In this document: one piece after another, positions 31,615 through 41,205 of the stretch
Layout: every line of letters starts with the position of its first letter
How positions within the stretch are numbered: position 1 is the first letter of the stretch
Assembly: GCA_004298505.1 (NCBI GenBank)
Contig: SCRO01000023.1
Span: 73,033-137,032, forward strand
Direction of reading: 5' to 3'
Origin: Rhodanobacter sp.
GTDB lineage: Bacteria; Pseudomonadota; Gammaproteobacteria; Xanthomonadales; Rhodanobacteraceae
DNA length: 64,000 nt
The notes under the pieces: model-generated
Databases searched by the model: none
The model's input: the letters and a program-made list of their open reading frames with translations, nothing else
Told to the model about the DNA's origin: nothing
Position numbers and translations under genes: made by a program

Positions 31615-32385
31615 TTACAAGCGCACCGGAACACCCTGCCCGCTCAAATACCGCTTGAGTGCGGGGATCGCGATGATGCCAGCGTGGAACACGCTGGCGG
31701 CCAGCGCACCGTCCACATCGGCCTCCACGAAGACGTTGCGGAAATGTTCCGGTGCACCGGCACCGCCAGAGGCAACCAGCGGCACATGGCAGATAGCGCG
31801 GGCGATCGACAACTGATCCAGATCGTAGCCGCGGCGAACACCGTCGCTGCCCATGCAGTTGAGCACAATCTCGCCAGCGCCGCGTTGCTGCGCCTCAACC
31901 ATCCAGTCCAGGGTTCCGCGCGGCAGGACCCTGGTCTTCGAGGGATCGCCGGTGTATTGGCGCACGCGCCACTCGCCGTCAGCGTCGTGCAACGAATCGA
32001 TGCCCACCACGACGCATTGCACGCCGAACGCGGCGGCCAGTTCATCGATCAGTTCCGGCCGCTCCAGCGCGGGCGAGTTCACCGAGATCTTGTCGGCGCC
32101 GGCATGCAGCACGGCGCGCGCCTCGTCGACCGAGCGGATACCGCCGGCGACGCAGAACGGGATATCGATCACGCGGGCAACCTTCTCCACCCATGTGCGA
32201 TCCACGCTGCGCCCTTCCGGACTAGCCGTGATGTCATAGAACACCAGCTCGTCGGCGCCCTCGTCGCGATAACGCCATGCCAGATCGACGATCTCGCCCA
32301 TGACCACGTGGTCGCGGAAGCGCACGCCCTTGACCACCTGGCCGTCGCGCACATCGAGGCAGGGAATGATGCGCCGGCTCAACAT
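31615..32385 (-). CDS. hisF: Imidazole glycerol phosphate synthase cyclase subunit
   Basis: 256 residues, a TIM barrel with the catalytic Asp in [13 protein letters not shown] and in VVVGIDSL. It closes the imidazole ring with ammonia channelled from HisH. Its ATG lies inside the last codons of hisA (7-base overlap). Confidence 0.97.
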   Translation of the reverse strand: MLSRRIIPCLDVRDGQVVKGVRFRDHVVMGEIVDLAWRYRDEGADELVFYDITASPEGRSVDRTWVEKVARVIDIPFCVAGGIRSVDEARAVLHAGADKISVNSPALERPELIDELAAAFGVQCVVVGIDSLHDADGEWRVRQYTGDPSKTRVLPRGTLDWMVEAQQRGAGEIVLNCMGSDGVRRGYDLDQLSIARAICHVPLVASGGAGAPEHFRNVFVEADVDGALAASVFHAGIIAIPALKRYLSGQGVPVRL

Positions 32386-33107
32386 GCCAGTGCGTCTCCC
32401 AGCGTGAAGTGCCCCTCGAGCAGCGCGCGCCCGAGAATCACCGCCTTCGCGCCGGCTTCGCGCGCCGCGCGGATGTCAGCCAGCGAGCGCACGCCCCCCG
32501 AGGCCTGCACGGCAAGCTCGGGTACGCGGTCGGTGAGGTGCCGATACAACTCAAGGTTGAAACCGGCAAGCATACCGTCACGCTCGATGTCGGTGCACAA
32601 CAGGTGGCGCGCGCCGCGTTCGGCATACCAGGGCGCCAGCTCGTCCAGCGTGGACGCTTCCACTTCCGTCCAGCCGGCACTGGGCAACAGCCAGTCGTTG
32701 CCGATGCGACGGGTATCCAGCGCGATGGTGATGCGCTCGCTGCCGAACAACTGTAGCCATTCGACGACCCGCTGCGGGTCGCGGATGGCTACGCTGCCCA
32801 GCACCACACGGCACACACCCATATCGAACAGTCGCCGCAGGTCGGCCTCCTCGCGCACGCCGCCTCCGGCCTGCACGTCGATGCCATGGTCGGCAATCGC
32901 CTTGATCACGGCGAGGTTTTCAAGGTTGCCCGAACGCGCGCCGTCGAGATCGACGACATGCAGCCAGTGTGCACCGGCGCGCAGATAACCCAAGGCAACT
33001 TCGCGCGGATCAGGCTTATAGGTAGTTTGTTGCGCGTAGTCGCCCTGGCGCAGGCGCACCACGCGCCCTTCGCGCAGATCGATGGCGGGAATGACGTGGA
33101 AGCTCAT
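32379..33107 (-). CDS. hisA: ProFAR isomerase (HisA)
   Basis: 242 residues, a TIM-barrel relative of HisF. Catalytic Asp residues are in [15 protein letters not shown] and [12 protein letters not shown]. It isomerises ProFAR to PRFAR, the HisF substrate. It overlaps both hisH (ATGA) and hisF. Confidence 0.97.
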   Translation of the reverse strand: MSFHVIPAIDLREGRVVRLRQGDYAQQTTYKPDPREVALGYLRAGAHWLHVVDLDGARSGNLENLAVIKAIADHGIDVQAGGGVREEADLRRLFDMGVCRVVLGSVAIRDPQRVVEWLQLFGSERITIALDTRRIGNDWLLPSAGWTEVEASTLDELAPWYAERGARHLLCTDIERDGMLAGFNLELYRHLTDRVPELAVQASGGVRSLADIRAAREAGAKAVILGRALLEGHFTLGDALAC

Positions 33108-33694
33108 AGGCTGAGGAAGTTCTTGAGCAAGCGTGCGCCGACGGCGCCCGAGCGCTCGGGATGGAACTGCATGCCGTGGAAATTCGCACGGGCCACGACC
33201 GCTGAAAACGCACCGGCATGATCGGTGCTAGCGAGGGTAAAATCGCAAACCGGCACAGCATAGCTGTGCACAAAATACGCCTGATCGTCGTCACCCAGCC
33301 CGGCCAGCAGTGGATGGACCCGTTCCGCGCGCAACTGGTTCCAGCCCATGTGCGGCACGCGTACGCCTGGTGCTTCGGCGAAACGACGGACCGTCGCGGG
33401 AATCACGCCGAGGCACTCGGTATCGCCCTCCTCCGAATGTGCGCACAACAGTTGCATGCCCAGGCAGACGCCAAGCACGGGTTGCCGCAACAAGCGCAGC
33501 AGCTCGACCAGACCAAGCTCGCGCAGTCGCGCCATGCCTGGGCCGGCGGCGCCGACGCCCGGCAGGATCACCTTGTCGGCGCCACGGATGGTTGCCGCAT
33601 CCGAGGTCAGCGCCGCGTCCACGCCGAGGCGTTGCAAGGCATAGCGTACCGACCCGATATTGGTGCCGCCAGCGTCGACCAGAACCACACTCAC
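33104..33694 (-). CDS. hisH: Imidazole glycerol phosphate synthase amidotransferase subunit
   Basis: 196 residues from the GTG at 33694. This start fits the family N terminus (VSVVLVDAGGTNIGSVRYAL) and has a GGGGGG ribosome site; an ATG at 33721 is possible but poorly placed. It is a class I glutaminase with the nucleophile in LGVCLGMQLL and the His-Glu pair in GMQFHPERS. It supplies ammonia to HisF. Unlike its neighbours it is separated from the gene before it (hisB) by a 64-base gap. Confidence 0.94.
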   Translation of the reverse strand: MSVVLVDAGGTNIGSVRYALQRLGVDAALTSDAATIRGADKVILPGVGAAGPGMARLRELGLVELLRLLRQPVLGVCLGMQLLCAHSEEGDTECLGVIPATVRRFAEAPGVRVPHMGWNQLRAERVHPLLAGLGDDDQAYFVHSYAVPVCDFTLASTDHAGAFSAVVARANFHGMQFHPERSGAVGARLLKNFLSL

Positions 33695-33758
33695 GCGCAC
33701 ACCCCCCGATCGAAAATCCATGCCAGGCAGGCTTCGCTCCACCGTCGTAGGGGTAGCA

Positions 33759-34823
33759 TCACAGCGAGCCCTTGGTGCTGGGGAGCTCGCTGCCTTCGCG
33801 GCGGATGGCCTGGCGCAGGGTACGGGCGACGACCTTGAAGCAGGCTTCGACCATGTGGTGGGCATTGTCGCCGCGCACGGACAGGTGCAGGTTGGCGCCC
33901 AATGTTTCACACAACGAGCGGAAGAAATGCGGCACCAGTTCGGTCGGTACCTCGCCCACGCGCTCACGCGGGAAGCTGCCTTCGAATACGAAGTACGGGC
34001 GACCGGACAGATCCAGTACCGCGCTGGCCTGCGCTTCGTCCATCGGTAGCGTGAAGCCGTAGCGGCCGATGCCGCGCTTGTCGCCCAACGCCTGCTTCAG
34101 CGCCTGGCCCAGTGCCAGCGCGCAGTCCTCGATCGTGTGGTGTTCGTCGATGTGGATGTCGCCGTCGCAGTTCAGCTCCAGCGCGAAGCCGCCGTGCTTG
34201 CCGATCTGCTCCAGCATGTGGTCGAAGAAGCCCAGGCCGGTGTGTGCCTTCGGCTCGGCCACACGGTCGAGATCCACGCTGACCGTAATCCGGGTTTCCC
34301 TGGTGTTGCGCACCACGCTGGCGGTACGCGGCGCATCCAGCAGTGCGTGCGCCAGCGCTTCCCAGCTCACGCCGTGCGGCCCGAGGCGATAGCCGCGCAC
34401 ACCGAGGTTGGCGGCAAACTGCAGGTCGGTCTCGCGATCGCCGACCATCGCCGAGGCGGCCCGACTCCAGCTGTCGTCGGCCAGGTAGTGACGCGCCAGG
34501 CCGACGCCAGGCTTGCGCGTATCGAGCCCTTCGTGCGGGAAGCTGCGGTCGATCAGCACTTCGCGAAAACGAATGCCTTGCGAGGCGAGGATGCCAAGCA
34601 GCAGTTCGTGCGGGCCAGTGAAATCCGCTTGCGGAAAGCTGTCGGTACCCAGGCCATCCTGGTTGGTCACCATCACCAGTTCGTAACCAGCCGCCACGAA
34701 GCGTTGCAACGCGGCAATCACGCCGGGCAACAGGGCCAGCTTTTCAAAGCGGTCGATCTGTTGGTCGGCGGGCTCCTCGATCAGGCAGCCATCACGATCG
34801 ATAAAGAGAAGCTTGTGGTTCAT
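33759..34823 (-). CDS. hisB: Histidinol-phosphatase / imidazoleglycerol-phosphate dehydratase
   Basis: 354 residues, bifunctional HisB as in enteric bacteria. The N-terminal HAD phosphatase has the nucleophile motif [12 protein letters not shown] and a HAD motif near [12 protein letters not shown]. The C-terminal dehydratase has the metal sites [22 protein letters not shown] and [10 protein letters not shown]. It does steps 6 and 8 of histidine synthesis. Its ATG overlaps the hisC stop. Confidence 0.97.
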   Translation of the reverse strand: MNHKLLFIDRDGCLIEEPADQQIDRFEKLALLPGVIAALQRFVAAGYELVMVTNQDGLGTDSFPQADFTGPHELLLGILASQGIRFREVLIDRSFPHEGLDTRKPGVGLARHYLADDSWSRAASAMVGDRETDLQFAANLGVRGYRLGPHGVSWEALAHALLDAPRTASVVRNTRETRITVSVDLDRVAEPKAHTGLGFFDHMLEQIGKHGGFALELNCDGDIHIDEHHTIEDCALALGQALKQALGDKRGIGRYGFTLPMDEAQASAVLDLSGRPYFVFEGSFPRERVGEVPTELVPHFFRSLCETLGANLHLSVRGDNAHHMVEACFKVVARTLRQAIRREGSELPSTKGSL

Positions 34824-35881
34824 GGGGTCGATTCCTGCAGAACGGCCAGCATCGCGTCGTTCTCCGCAGGCGTGCCGATCGTGATGCGCAACGCATCGCC
34901 CAGCTTAGGATAACGCCGGATGTCGCGCACCACGATGCCGGCGGCGAGCAGGTGCTGATAGATCGCGCCGGCGTCATGGAAGCGCACGGCGAGAAAATTC
35001 GCCTGGGATGGCAACACGGCTTGCACGCAGGCAAGCGTCGCCAGCGCGCCACGCACGCGTTCGTGCTCATTGCGCAGGACGGCCAGGCGTTCGCGCGCCT
35101 GCATCTGCCCTGCTTCGGAAAGCGCGGCCATTGCCGCCGCCACACACGGCAGCGGCACCGGATAAGGCGCCATGATCCGGCGCAGCAGCGCGATCACTGC
35201 GGGATTGCCCAGCACACAGCCGATGCGGGCGCCGGCCAACGCCCACGCCTTGGACAAGGTGCGTAGCACCGCCAGGTATTCGTAGCGGTCGATCAGGTCG
35301 GCCACGCTGCGCTCGTAGGCGAATTCGACATACGCCTCGTCGACCACCAGCAAGGCCCGGCCATCGAGTGCCTGCAGCACACGCTCGATATTCTCGCGCG
35401 GCACATATTGGCCGCTGGGGTTGTTCGGCGTGCAGACGAAGATCAACTTGACCGCCGGGGTGACCGCGGCAAGCAGCTCATCCACGTCGAGCGTGAAATC
35501 GTCCGCCAGCGGCACCTCGATCACCGCCGCGTTCTGGACGTGTGCGCAGACGCTGTACATGCCGAAGGTTGGCGGCTGGATCAGGATGGCATCCTCGCCG
35601 GCACGGCAGAACGCGCGCACCAGCAGATCGATCGCCTCGTCGCTACCGCGACCGACCAGCAACTGCTCGTGACGTAGGCCGTACAGCGCCGCCAGAGTCG
35701 AGACCAGCGCCGCCGGCTGCGGTTCGGGATAGCGGTTGCAGCCAAGCTCATCGTCGCCTGCCGGCGCCCACGCCGACTCATTCGCATTGAGGAAGATCTG
35801 CCCGCCGCCGGCCTCCATGCGAGCGGACGAATACGGCTGCAGCGCGCGGATCTCCGGCCGCGCCAGATCGAGCACGCTCAC
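34820..35881 (-). CDS. hisC: Histidinol-phosphate aminotransferase
   Basis: 353 residues from the GTG at 35881, which overlaps the hisD stop and has GGAGG 7 bases upstream. PLP fold type I: the substrate loop is [11 protein letters not shown], the DEAY motif is [10 protein letters not shown] and the PLP lysine is in [15 protein letters not shown]. It transaminates imidazole-acetol phosphate. The frame is open further upstream inside hisD, but the conserved sequence begins here. Confidence 0.95.
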   Translation of the reverse strand: MSVLDLARPEIRALQPYSSARMEAGGGQIFLNANESAWAPAGDDELGCNRYPEPQPAALVSTLAALYGLRHEQLLVGRGSDEAIDLLVRAFCRAGEDAILIQPPTFGMYSVCAHVQNAAVIEVPLADDFTLDVDELLAAVTPAVKLIFVCTPNNPSGQYVPRENIERVLQALDGRALLVVDEAYVEFAYERSVADLIDRYEYLAVLRTLSKAWALAGARIGCVLGNPAVIALLRRIMAPYPVPLPCVAAAMAALSEAGQMQARERLAVLRNEHERVRGALATLACVQAVLPSQANFLAVRFHDAGAIYQHLLAAGIVVRDIRRYPKLGDALRITIGTPAENDAMLAVLQESTP

Positions 35882-37185
35882 GCTGTTGCCTCCAGCGCGG
35901 CCAGGCGCAAGGTCACCGCACGGCGGTGTGCCTCCAGTTGTTCGGCCGCAGCCAGCGTGGCCGTGCAGGGACCGATGTTGCGCAGGCCTTCGGCGGAGAC
36001 TTCCTGCACGCTGATCTGCTTCTGGTAGCTGGCCACCGACACGCCACTGTAGCTGCGCGCGTAGCCATAGGTCGGCAACACGTGGTTGCTGCCACTGCAG
36101 TAGTCGCCGACCGATTCGGGCGCCCACTGGCCGAGAAAGATCGAGCCGGCACTGTCGATGCCGGCGAGCAGTTCACGCGGCGCGGCGACCTGCAGGATCA
36201 GGTGCTCGGGCGCGTAGCGGTTGCTGACCTCGACCGCCTGCGCCAGCGATTCGACCAGAATCAGCCGGCTATGCGCCAGCGCCAGGCTGGCGATGTCATG
36301 GCGCGGCAACGCGGCACACTGCCGCGTGACCTCCGCCGCCGCCCGGTCCAGCAGCTTCGCTGACGGGCTCAGCAGGATCACCTGCGAATCCGGGCCGTGC
36401 TCAGCCTGCGACAGCAGGTCGGCGGCGACAAACACCGGGTTCGCCTCGGCATCTGCTATCACCAGCACTTCGGAGGGGCCGGCCGGCATGTCGATCGCGG
36501 CGCCGTCGGGGTCGGATGACGCCTGCAGCTTGGCTTCGGTGACCCAGGAGTTTCCCGGGCCAAACAACTTGTCGCACTTCGGCACGCTGCGGGTGCCGTA
36601 AGCCATCGCCGCAATCGCTTGTGCACCGCCGAGCTTGAATACCCTGTGCACACCAGTCAGCCGTGCGGCATACAACACCGCCTCGTCGCAGCAACCATCG
36701 GCACGCGCCGGCGAGCACAACACCACCTCGCGACAGCCCGCTATCTGTGCCGGCACGCCCAGCATCAAGGCAGTCGACGGCAACGGCGCGCTACCGGCCG
36801 GTACATACAGGCCGACCCGGCTGATCGGACGCAGCATCCGCTCCACCCGTACGCCGGGTGCGGTTTCGACCGCCACCGGCTGCAGTGCGGCGGCACGATG
36901 GAACAGCTCGATGCGCACGGCGGCTTCGTGGATCGCTGCCTTCAGCGCCGGATCGAGGGCGGCGTCGGCCGCAACGAACTCGGTCTCCTCCACGGCAATC
37001 GCGCCCAGCGTGCAGTGGTCGTACCTGGCGCTGAGTTCGCGCAGTGCGACATCGCCACGTTCGCGCACGCCGGCAATGATCTGCTCGACGCCACGGCGCA
37101 GTGAGTCGGCGCGCGATTGTGCCGGCCGTGCCAGCGCTTCGCGCCGGCCGGCTTGATCCAGCGAATTCCAGTCGAGACGCTTCAT
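35878..37185 (-). CDS. hisD: Histidinol dehydrogenase
   Basis: 435 residues. Zinc enzyme that oxidises histidinol to histidine with two NAD. Visible are [37 protein letters not shown] and the zinc/catalytic stretch [10 protein letters not shown], and SNHVLPT near the C terminus. Its ATG overlaps the hisG stop. Confidence 0.97.
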   Translation of the reverse strand: MKRLDWNSLDQAGRREALARPAQSRADSLRRGVEQIIAGVRERGDVALRELSARYDHCTLGAIAVEETEFVAADAALDPALKAAIHEAAVRIELFHRAAALQPVAVETAPGVRVERMLRPISRVGLYVPAGSAPLPSTALMLGVPAQIAGCREVVLCSPARADGCCDEAVLYAARLTGVHRVFKLGGAQAIAAMAYGTRSVPKCDKLFGPGNSWVTEAKLQASSDPDGAAIDMPAGPSEVLVIADAEANPVFVAADLLSQAEHGPDSQVILLSPSAKLLDRAAAEVTRQCAALPRHDIASLALAHSRLILVESLAQAVEVSNRYAPEHLILQVAAPRELLAGIDSAGSIFLGQWAPESVGDYCSGSNHVLPTYGYARSYSGVSVASYQKQISVQEVSAEGLRNIGPCTATLAAAEQLEAHRRAVTLRLAALEATA

Positions 37186-38075
37186 GCCAGTATCTTCTCC
37201 ACCGGCAACACGAACATCTCGCGTGCGCCGGCTTTCTTGATTTCTTCCAACTGCCGCCAGCTCACCTCGCCGGCACACAATGCCTGCAGCATCAGTTGAT
37301 CCGGCTGGCCCGCCACTGCCAGCAGGGTCGGCTGCGGTCCACCCGGCAACAGGCGGGTGACCGCCTCCAGCGTCTGCCGCGAGGTCTGCAATAGCAACAG
37401 CCGCGACTCACGCACCTGGATCACGCCGTCCAGCCGCTTCAGCAGCAGTTCCAGCATGTCGCCACGCTCGTCTACCGGCAAAGTCAACGGACCGGCGAGC
37501 ACCGCTTCGCTTTCCAGCAGCACGTCGGCTTCACGCAACTGGTTCGCGACCAGGGTGCCCCCACTTTGCACCAGATCGCAGATCGCATCGGCAGTACCCA
37601 GCTTCGGTGCAATCTCGACCGAACCGGCCAACGTCACCACGCCGGCATCGATGTTGCGGCATCGCAGCCATTCGCCCAGCAGCCCGGGATACGAGGTGGC
37701 AATGCGTCGACCTGCAAGGTCGCCGGGCTCGGTGTAGTCGAGTTCCTGCGGCACCGCGATCGACAGCCGGCAGCGGCCGAAGCCGAGCGAGCGCAATTCG
37801 TTGAGCGGTTCGCCCTCACGCCCGGCGGTGAGCTGGAACTCGCCCAATACGTTGCGCCCGACGATGCCAAGGTCGCATACGCCTTGCGCGATCAGGCCGG
37901 GGATGTCGTCATCGCGAACCAGCAACAGGTCGACCGGCTCGCCTTCGCCGAAGCAGAACAGCTTGTCGCGACTTTGCCGGAAGCTGAGCCCGCAACGGCC
38001 CAGCAGATCCAGCGCGGGCTCCGTGAGCCTGCCGGATTTCTGCATCGCGATACGCAAACGATCGCGTGGTTTCAT
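37182..38075 (-). CDS. hisG: ATP phosphoribosyltransferase (long form)
   Basis: 297 residues, the long HisG form with a C-terminal ACT-like regulatory domain for histidine feedback. Typical are [20 protein letters not shown], the PRPP loop region [12 protein letters not shown] and [16 protein letters not shown]. It commits ATP and PRPP to histidine synthesis. The start at 38075 overlaps the stop of the TrpR-like gene (ATGA). Confidence 0.97.
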   Translation of the reverse strand: MKPRDRLRIAMQKSGRLTEPALDLLGRCGLSFRQSRDKLFCFGEGEPVDLLLVRDDDIPGLIAQGVCDLGIVGRNVLGEFQLTAGREGEPLNELRSLGFGRCRLSIAVPQELDYTEPGDLAGRRIATSYPGLLGEWLRCRNIDAGVVTLAGSVEIAPKLGTADAICDLVQSGGTLVANQLREADVLLESEAVLAGPLTLPVDERGDMLELLLKRLDGVIQVRESRLLLLQTSRQTLEAVTRLLPGGPQPTLLAVAGQPDQLMLQALCAGEVSWRQLEEIKKAGAREMFVLPVEKILA

Positions 38076-38407
38076 GCGTTCTTCCTTGCTGTTTGCCCTT
38101 GCCGCCGCGCCGCCCGTGCCGCCGCAGCCAGATAACCACCGCTGCCCTGGTTCAGGTAACGCGCTACCCGCCCGATCGTGGTGATACTGACCGCGGTGCG
38201 CTCGTGGGTTTCGCGATACGACACGCCTTCGAGCAGGTACGGCACCACCCGCCAGCGATCCACGAGCACCTCCAGTTCGGCTGGCGTGCACAGGTCGCGC
38301 AGGAAGGCGGCCATCTCGGCGCTGTTCTTCAGCGACAGCAACGCCTGGTAAAGGCTCAGTTCGGCGGATTCGGCAGGTGTCTCCGGATCGAGTGATCGAC
38401 GCTTCAT
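38072..38407 (-). CDS. TrpR-like YerC/YecD family regulator, probable his-operon repressor
   Basis: 111 residues. The TrpR-family helix-turn-helix is visible: LCTPAELEVLVDRWRVVPYLLEG, then SYRETHERTAVSITTIGRVARYL. Related proteins next to his genes have been proposed as histidine-responsive repressors (HisR). It is the first gene of the his operon and is coupled to hisG. No ribosome site precedes the ATG, and a palindrome TAATGCATTA lies eight bases upstream. Confidence 0.85.
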   Translation of the reverse strand: MKRRSLDPETPAESAELSLYQALLSLKNSAEMAAFLRDLCTPAELEVLVDRWRVVPYLLEGVSYRETHERTAVSITTIGRVARYLNQGSGGYLAAAARAARRQGQTARKNA

Positions 38408-38414
38408 AATGTAC

Positions 38415-38424
38415 TAATGCATTA
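38415..38424. promoter_or_regulatory. Candidate operator of the his operon
   Basis: TAATGCATTA is a perfect 10-base palindrome directly upstream of the regulator gene, flanked by GTAC in the manner of trp operators (GTACTA...). It lies in the position of the promoter start or leader. Confidence 0.45.
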
Positions 38425-38541
38425 ACGCACGGTCGTGCAGTTTACACGACGCGCGGCACGGCAGCAACGCCTTCCTGGTGCCAGCACGCACACGTTCGGG
38501 CTGAGAGGCTGTGAAAAAATCACTCACCCTTCCGCCAAAAG

Positions 38542-38563
38542 AAACCCCGCCGCAGCGGGGTTT
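38542..38563 (-). terminator. Terminator of the THX gene
   Basis: AAACCCCGC and GCGGGGTTT pair perfectly around a 4-base loop. On the minus strand a T-rich tract follows. It sits 27 bases after the stop of the THX gene. Confidence 0.85.
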
Positions 38564-38589
38564 CAGAATACCCGGAAGGCGCAGCCGGC

Positions 38590-38748
38590 TCAGGCCGACT
38601 TTTTCTTCGGCGCGGCCTTTTTCGCGGCCGGCTTGGTGACCGTCGCCTTGGCGCCGACCACGGCCGGTACCGCGGCATGCGCGCGCACATTGCCGTAGCT
38701 GCTGCGATTGATCTTGCCGCGCCGGGTCTTGCGATCGCCCTTGCCCAT
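38590..38748 (-). CDS. 30S ribosomal protein THX family
   Basis: 52 residues. The N terminus MGKGDRKTRRGKINRSSYGN is the THX signature (a small basic protein in the head of the 30S subunit). The C terminus is an Ala/Lys-rich tail (KPAAKKAAPKKKSA). The start at 38748 has AGGTG upstream. The longer frame to 38886 is not conserved. Confidence 0.92.
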   Translation of the reverse strand: MGKGDRKTRRGKINRSSYGNVRAHAAVPAVVGAKATVTKPAAKKAAPKKKSA

Positions 38749-38812
38749 GGAAACACCTGATTGATTGGATGAACGGCCGTCGAGCATAGCAGCGCCGGGC
38801 CAAACGCCATAG

Positions 38813-39754
38813 TCAGCCGCACCCATGCCCCGCACAGCGCCGGGTCGCATCGGGGCATGCGCCGGCGTCGATCTGCACGGTGACATGCTCGATCTGGTAA
38901 CGCTCGCGCAAGATCTGCCGGATCGCCTGCAGGACCCTGGCGTTGTCGGCAGACGCGTTCAGTTCGGCATGCAAGGTCGCCATTCGCGAGCCCGAGGCCA
39001 GCTGCCATACGTGCAGGTGATGGATGCTGCAGATGCCTGGGTCGGCGCTGCGCAGCGACTGTTCGACCGCGGCGGTATCCACTCCTTCAGGCACCCCCTC
39101 CAGCAGGATATGCGCCGAACGCCGCAGCAACGCCCAAGCATTGCCGAGAATCAGCAGTGACACCAGCAGCGACAGTGCCGGATCGGCCCACAGCCAGCCA
39201 AACCAGCGGATGGCCAGCGCAGCGAGTACCGCGGCCAGCGAGCCCAGCAGGTCGCCCAGCACATGCAGGCGGGCACCGGCCATGTTGACGTCGTCGTGTG
39301 CATGCCCATGCAGCGTGCGCAGCACCAGCACATTGACCAGCAGGCCGGCGAGCGCCACCACCAGCATCACGCCAGACAGGATCGGGCCCGGATGCAGCAG
39401 GCGGCCGACCGCCTCGTAGATGATCCAGCCGACCAGTACAAACTGGCTCAAGGCGTTGACGAAGCCGACCAGCACCTCCATTCGCCCGTAGCCGTAGCTG
39501 CGCCGCGCATCGGCCGGCCGGGCCGCCATCGTGGCACCGACCACCGCCAGCAACAGCGCCAGCGCATCGACCAGCATGTGCCCGGCGTCGGCCAGCAGCG
39601 CCAGCGAGCCTGACCAGACACCGCCAACCACCTCGACCACCATGACCAGCACGGTCAGCACGAAGGCTAGCAGCAGCTTGCGGCGACGGCTTGCCGGATC
39701 ACGTGCGTGCGCGCGATCATGATAGTGCTGGTGGTGGACGTACGCCGAACTCAT
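38813..39754 (-). CDS. Cation diffusion facilitator, Zn(II)/metal exporter
   Basis: 313 residues. A His-rich N terminus (HHQHYHDRAH) is followed by six membrane segments with the CDF metal site DAGHMLVD in helix 2 and its partner HVLGDLLGS in helix 5, then a cytoplasmic domain (HHLHVWQLASGSRMATLHAEL). It exports zinc or related divalent metals in exchange for protons. The start is the ATG at 39754; a GTG at 39760 is possible. It lies beside zur and a MerC-like gene, so zinc is the likely substrate. Confidence 0.92.
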   Translation of the reverse strand: MSSAYVHHQHYHDRAHARDPASRRRKLLLAFVLTVLVMVVEVVGGVWSGSLALLADAGHMLVDALALLLAVVGATMAARPADARRSYGYGRMEVLVGFVNALSQFVLVGWIIYEAVGRLLHPGPILSGVMLVVALAGLLVNVLVLRTLHGHAHDDVNMAGARLHVLGDLLGSLAAVLAALAIRWFGWLWADPALSLLVSLLILGNAWALLRRSAHILLEGVPEGVDTAAVEQSLRSADPGICSIHHLHVWQLASGSRMATLHAELNASADNARVLQAIRQILRERYQIEHVTVQIDAGACPDATRRCAGHGCG

Positions 39755-39840
39755 CCGCACATGCTAAGAACGGATACTGCCGTTACACAATCACCATGCT
39801 CGCTGCACGGAAGCGACCTGTCGGCCAGCGGCAGCCACTT

Positions 39841-40275
39841 TCAGAGGGCGCACTGCGCCCCGTGCACATGGCTTGCGCCTGCCTGGCGGTCGCGATGCAG
39901 GTTGACGAAGTGCGCACTGGCCAGCAGCAGGCCCCCGCAGGTCACCAGCACGCTGTGCAAAACGATCGAATAGTTCTCGGCGAAGGTGACACCAAGCAGC
40001 AACAGGGCGAGCCCCGGAACCGCCAGCAACAACGGCAGCGGTTGCTGATGGCGTCGAAAGCCCCGGATCAGCGCGATCACGGCCAGCACGCTGGCAAACA
40101 TCACGAAGTCGCGCTCGAAGCGGTGATCGGCCAGGAACTCCAGCCCCACCAACGGCAGCGCCGCCAGCACGAACGGCAGCAAGGCGCAGTGGATCGCGCA
40201 CAGGAACGAGGCGGTCGCACCAATGCGATCAGCCACGTGCCACCGGCGGGATTTGTCGAACTGCCCGGATTCCAT
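39841..40275 (-). CDS. MerC-domain membrane protein
   Basis: 144 residues with four membrane segments. The first contains the paired-cysteine motif FLCAIHCALLP typical of MerC-type metal-binding membrane proteins. C-terminal residues include HFVNLHRDRQAGASHVHG. It lies between zur and the CDF exporter, and a Zur-type palindrome sits 50 bases upstream. It is thus a good candidate for zinc handling rather than mercury; there are no other mer genes. Confidence 0.82.
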   Translation of the reverse strand: MESGQFDKSRRWHVADRIGATASFLCAIHCALLPFVLAALPLVGLEFLADHRFERDFVMFASVLAVIALIRGFRRHQQPLPLLLAVPGLALLLLGVTFAENYSIVLHSVLVTCGGLLLASAHFVNLHRDRQAGASHVHGAQCAL

Positions 40276-40324
40276 CTATCTGCCTGGCCTCGCCGCAATG
40301 GCGCACCTGATGTCTGGGCATGCA

Positions 40325-40360
40325 TGTTACTTTATAACAGTTGTCACCGCCACCACCCAA
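40325..40360 (-). promoter_or_regulatory. Zur-type box and promoter of the MerC-like gene
   Basis: TGTTA-CTTTA-TAACA (40325-40339) has perfect 5-base arms and matches the core of the gammaproteobacterial Zur box. On the minus strand it covers the -10 TATAAA (40336-40331), with TTGGGT as -35 (40360-40355), spacing 18. Placement suits repression by Zur in the presence of zinc. Confidence 0.65.
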
Positions 40361-40368
40361 GCAGCCTC

Positions 40369-40881
40369 TCAGCTCTTGCGACAGTTCTTGCAAGTGCCAT
40401 GGACTTCCAGCGTCTGCGCCTGCGCACGAAAGCCCAGCGCGCGGGCCTGCGCCTCGATCAGCTCGGCCACCCGCTCATCGCAGACCTCTTGCGCACTGGA
40501 GCAGGTGTCGCAGATCAGGAACGGCACCTGATGCGCCTCGGTCGGGTGATAACAGGAGACGAACGCGTTGATCGATTCCAGCTTGTGGATGAAGCCGTTT
40601 TCCAGCAGGAAATCGAGCGCCCGGTACACCGTCGGCGGCGCGGCATTGCCGTGCTGTTCGCGCAACTGGTCGAGCAGGTCGTAGGCCTTGACCGGCTTGC
40701 GCGCCACCGCCACCAGCTCCAGCACTTCCTTGCGCAGCGGCGTCAGACGCAGGCCACGGTCCCTGCTGGCATGCTCGACCGCACGCACAAAACCCTTCGC
40801 GTCATGATGATGGTGCGAATGATGCGCGTGCAGGTTGTCGGCGCCATCGTGGCTCAAAGCATTCACCTCGGAGTCGATCAT
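40369..40881 (-). CDS. zur: Zinc uptake regulator, Fur family
   Basis: 170 residues. A His-rich leader (HAHHSHHHHD) precedes the Fur-type winged helix (LTPLRKEVLELVAV, then PPTVYRALDFLLENGFIHKLES). The structural zinc site is formed by two CxxC pairs (ICDTCSS and GTCKNCRKS), and AHQVPFLIC is typical of Zur rather than Fur. It represses zinc-uptake and sparing genes. The neighbours are a MerC-like protein with a Zur-type box and a zinc CDF exporter. Confidence 0.92.
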   Translation of the reverse strand: MIDSEVNALSHDGADNLHAHHSHHHHDAKGFVRAVEHASRDRGLRLTPLRKEVLELVAVARKPVKAYDLLDQLREQHGNAAPPTVYRALDFLLENGFIHKLESINAFVSCYHPTEAHQVPFLICDTCSSAQEVCDERVAELIEAQARALGFRAQAQTLEVHGTCKNCRKS

Positions 40882-40900
40882 ACATCCGCCTCAACGGCCT

Positions 40901-41167
40901 TCAGCGTGGAAGCGGCGGCGGCTTGCGCCCGGGTTTGCGCAGGATCACGATCCATCCGATCGGCCCCAACAGCCAGGCCCACAAGGCGCCTTCGAGCACC
41001 CGTCCACGCCACCAGCCGAGCACCAAGCCGATGGCGACGAAGAACGCGCTCCACCAGAACATAGCTGTCCACGGCACCATATTCAACAGGTTGAAGAAGA
41101 CGTGCCAATACGCGCCCGGGGCATCGGGATCGACGCCCCGGGTTGCCCTGGCCAGCAAATCATCCAT
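40901..41167 (-). CDS. Small membrane protein of unknown function
   Basis: 88 residues, two membrane segments (WTAMFWWSAFFVAIGLVLGW and GALWAWLLGPIGWIVIL), then a basic proline-rich end (RKPGRKPPPLPR). It lies between gltX and zur with short gaps on both sides. I do not recognise a function. No strong ribosome site is visible. Confidence 0.65.
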   Translation of the reverse strand: MDDLLARATRGVDPDAPGAYWHVFFNLLNMVPWTAMFWWSAFFVAIGLVLGWWRGRVLEGALWAWLLGPIGWIVILRKPGRKPPPLPR

Positions 41168-41205
41168 GGCGCGATCGGTGCGTCATCGCCACGCCGTGCA
41201 GCAGG

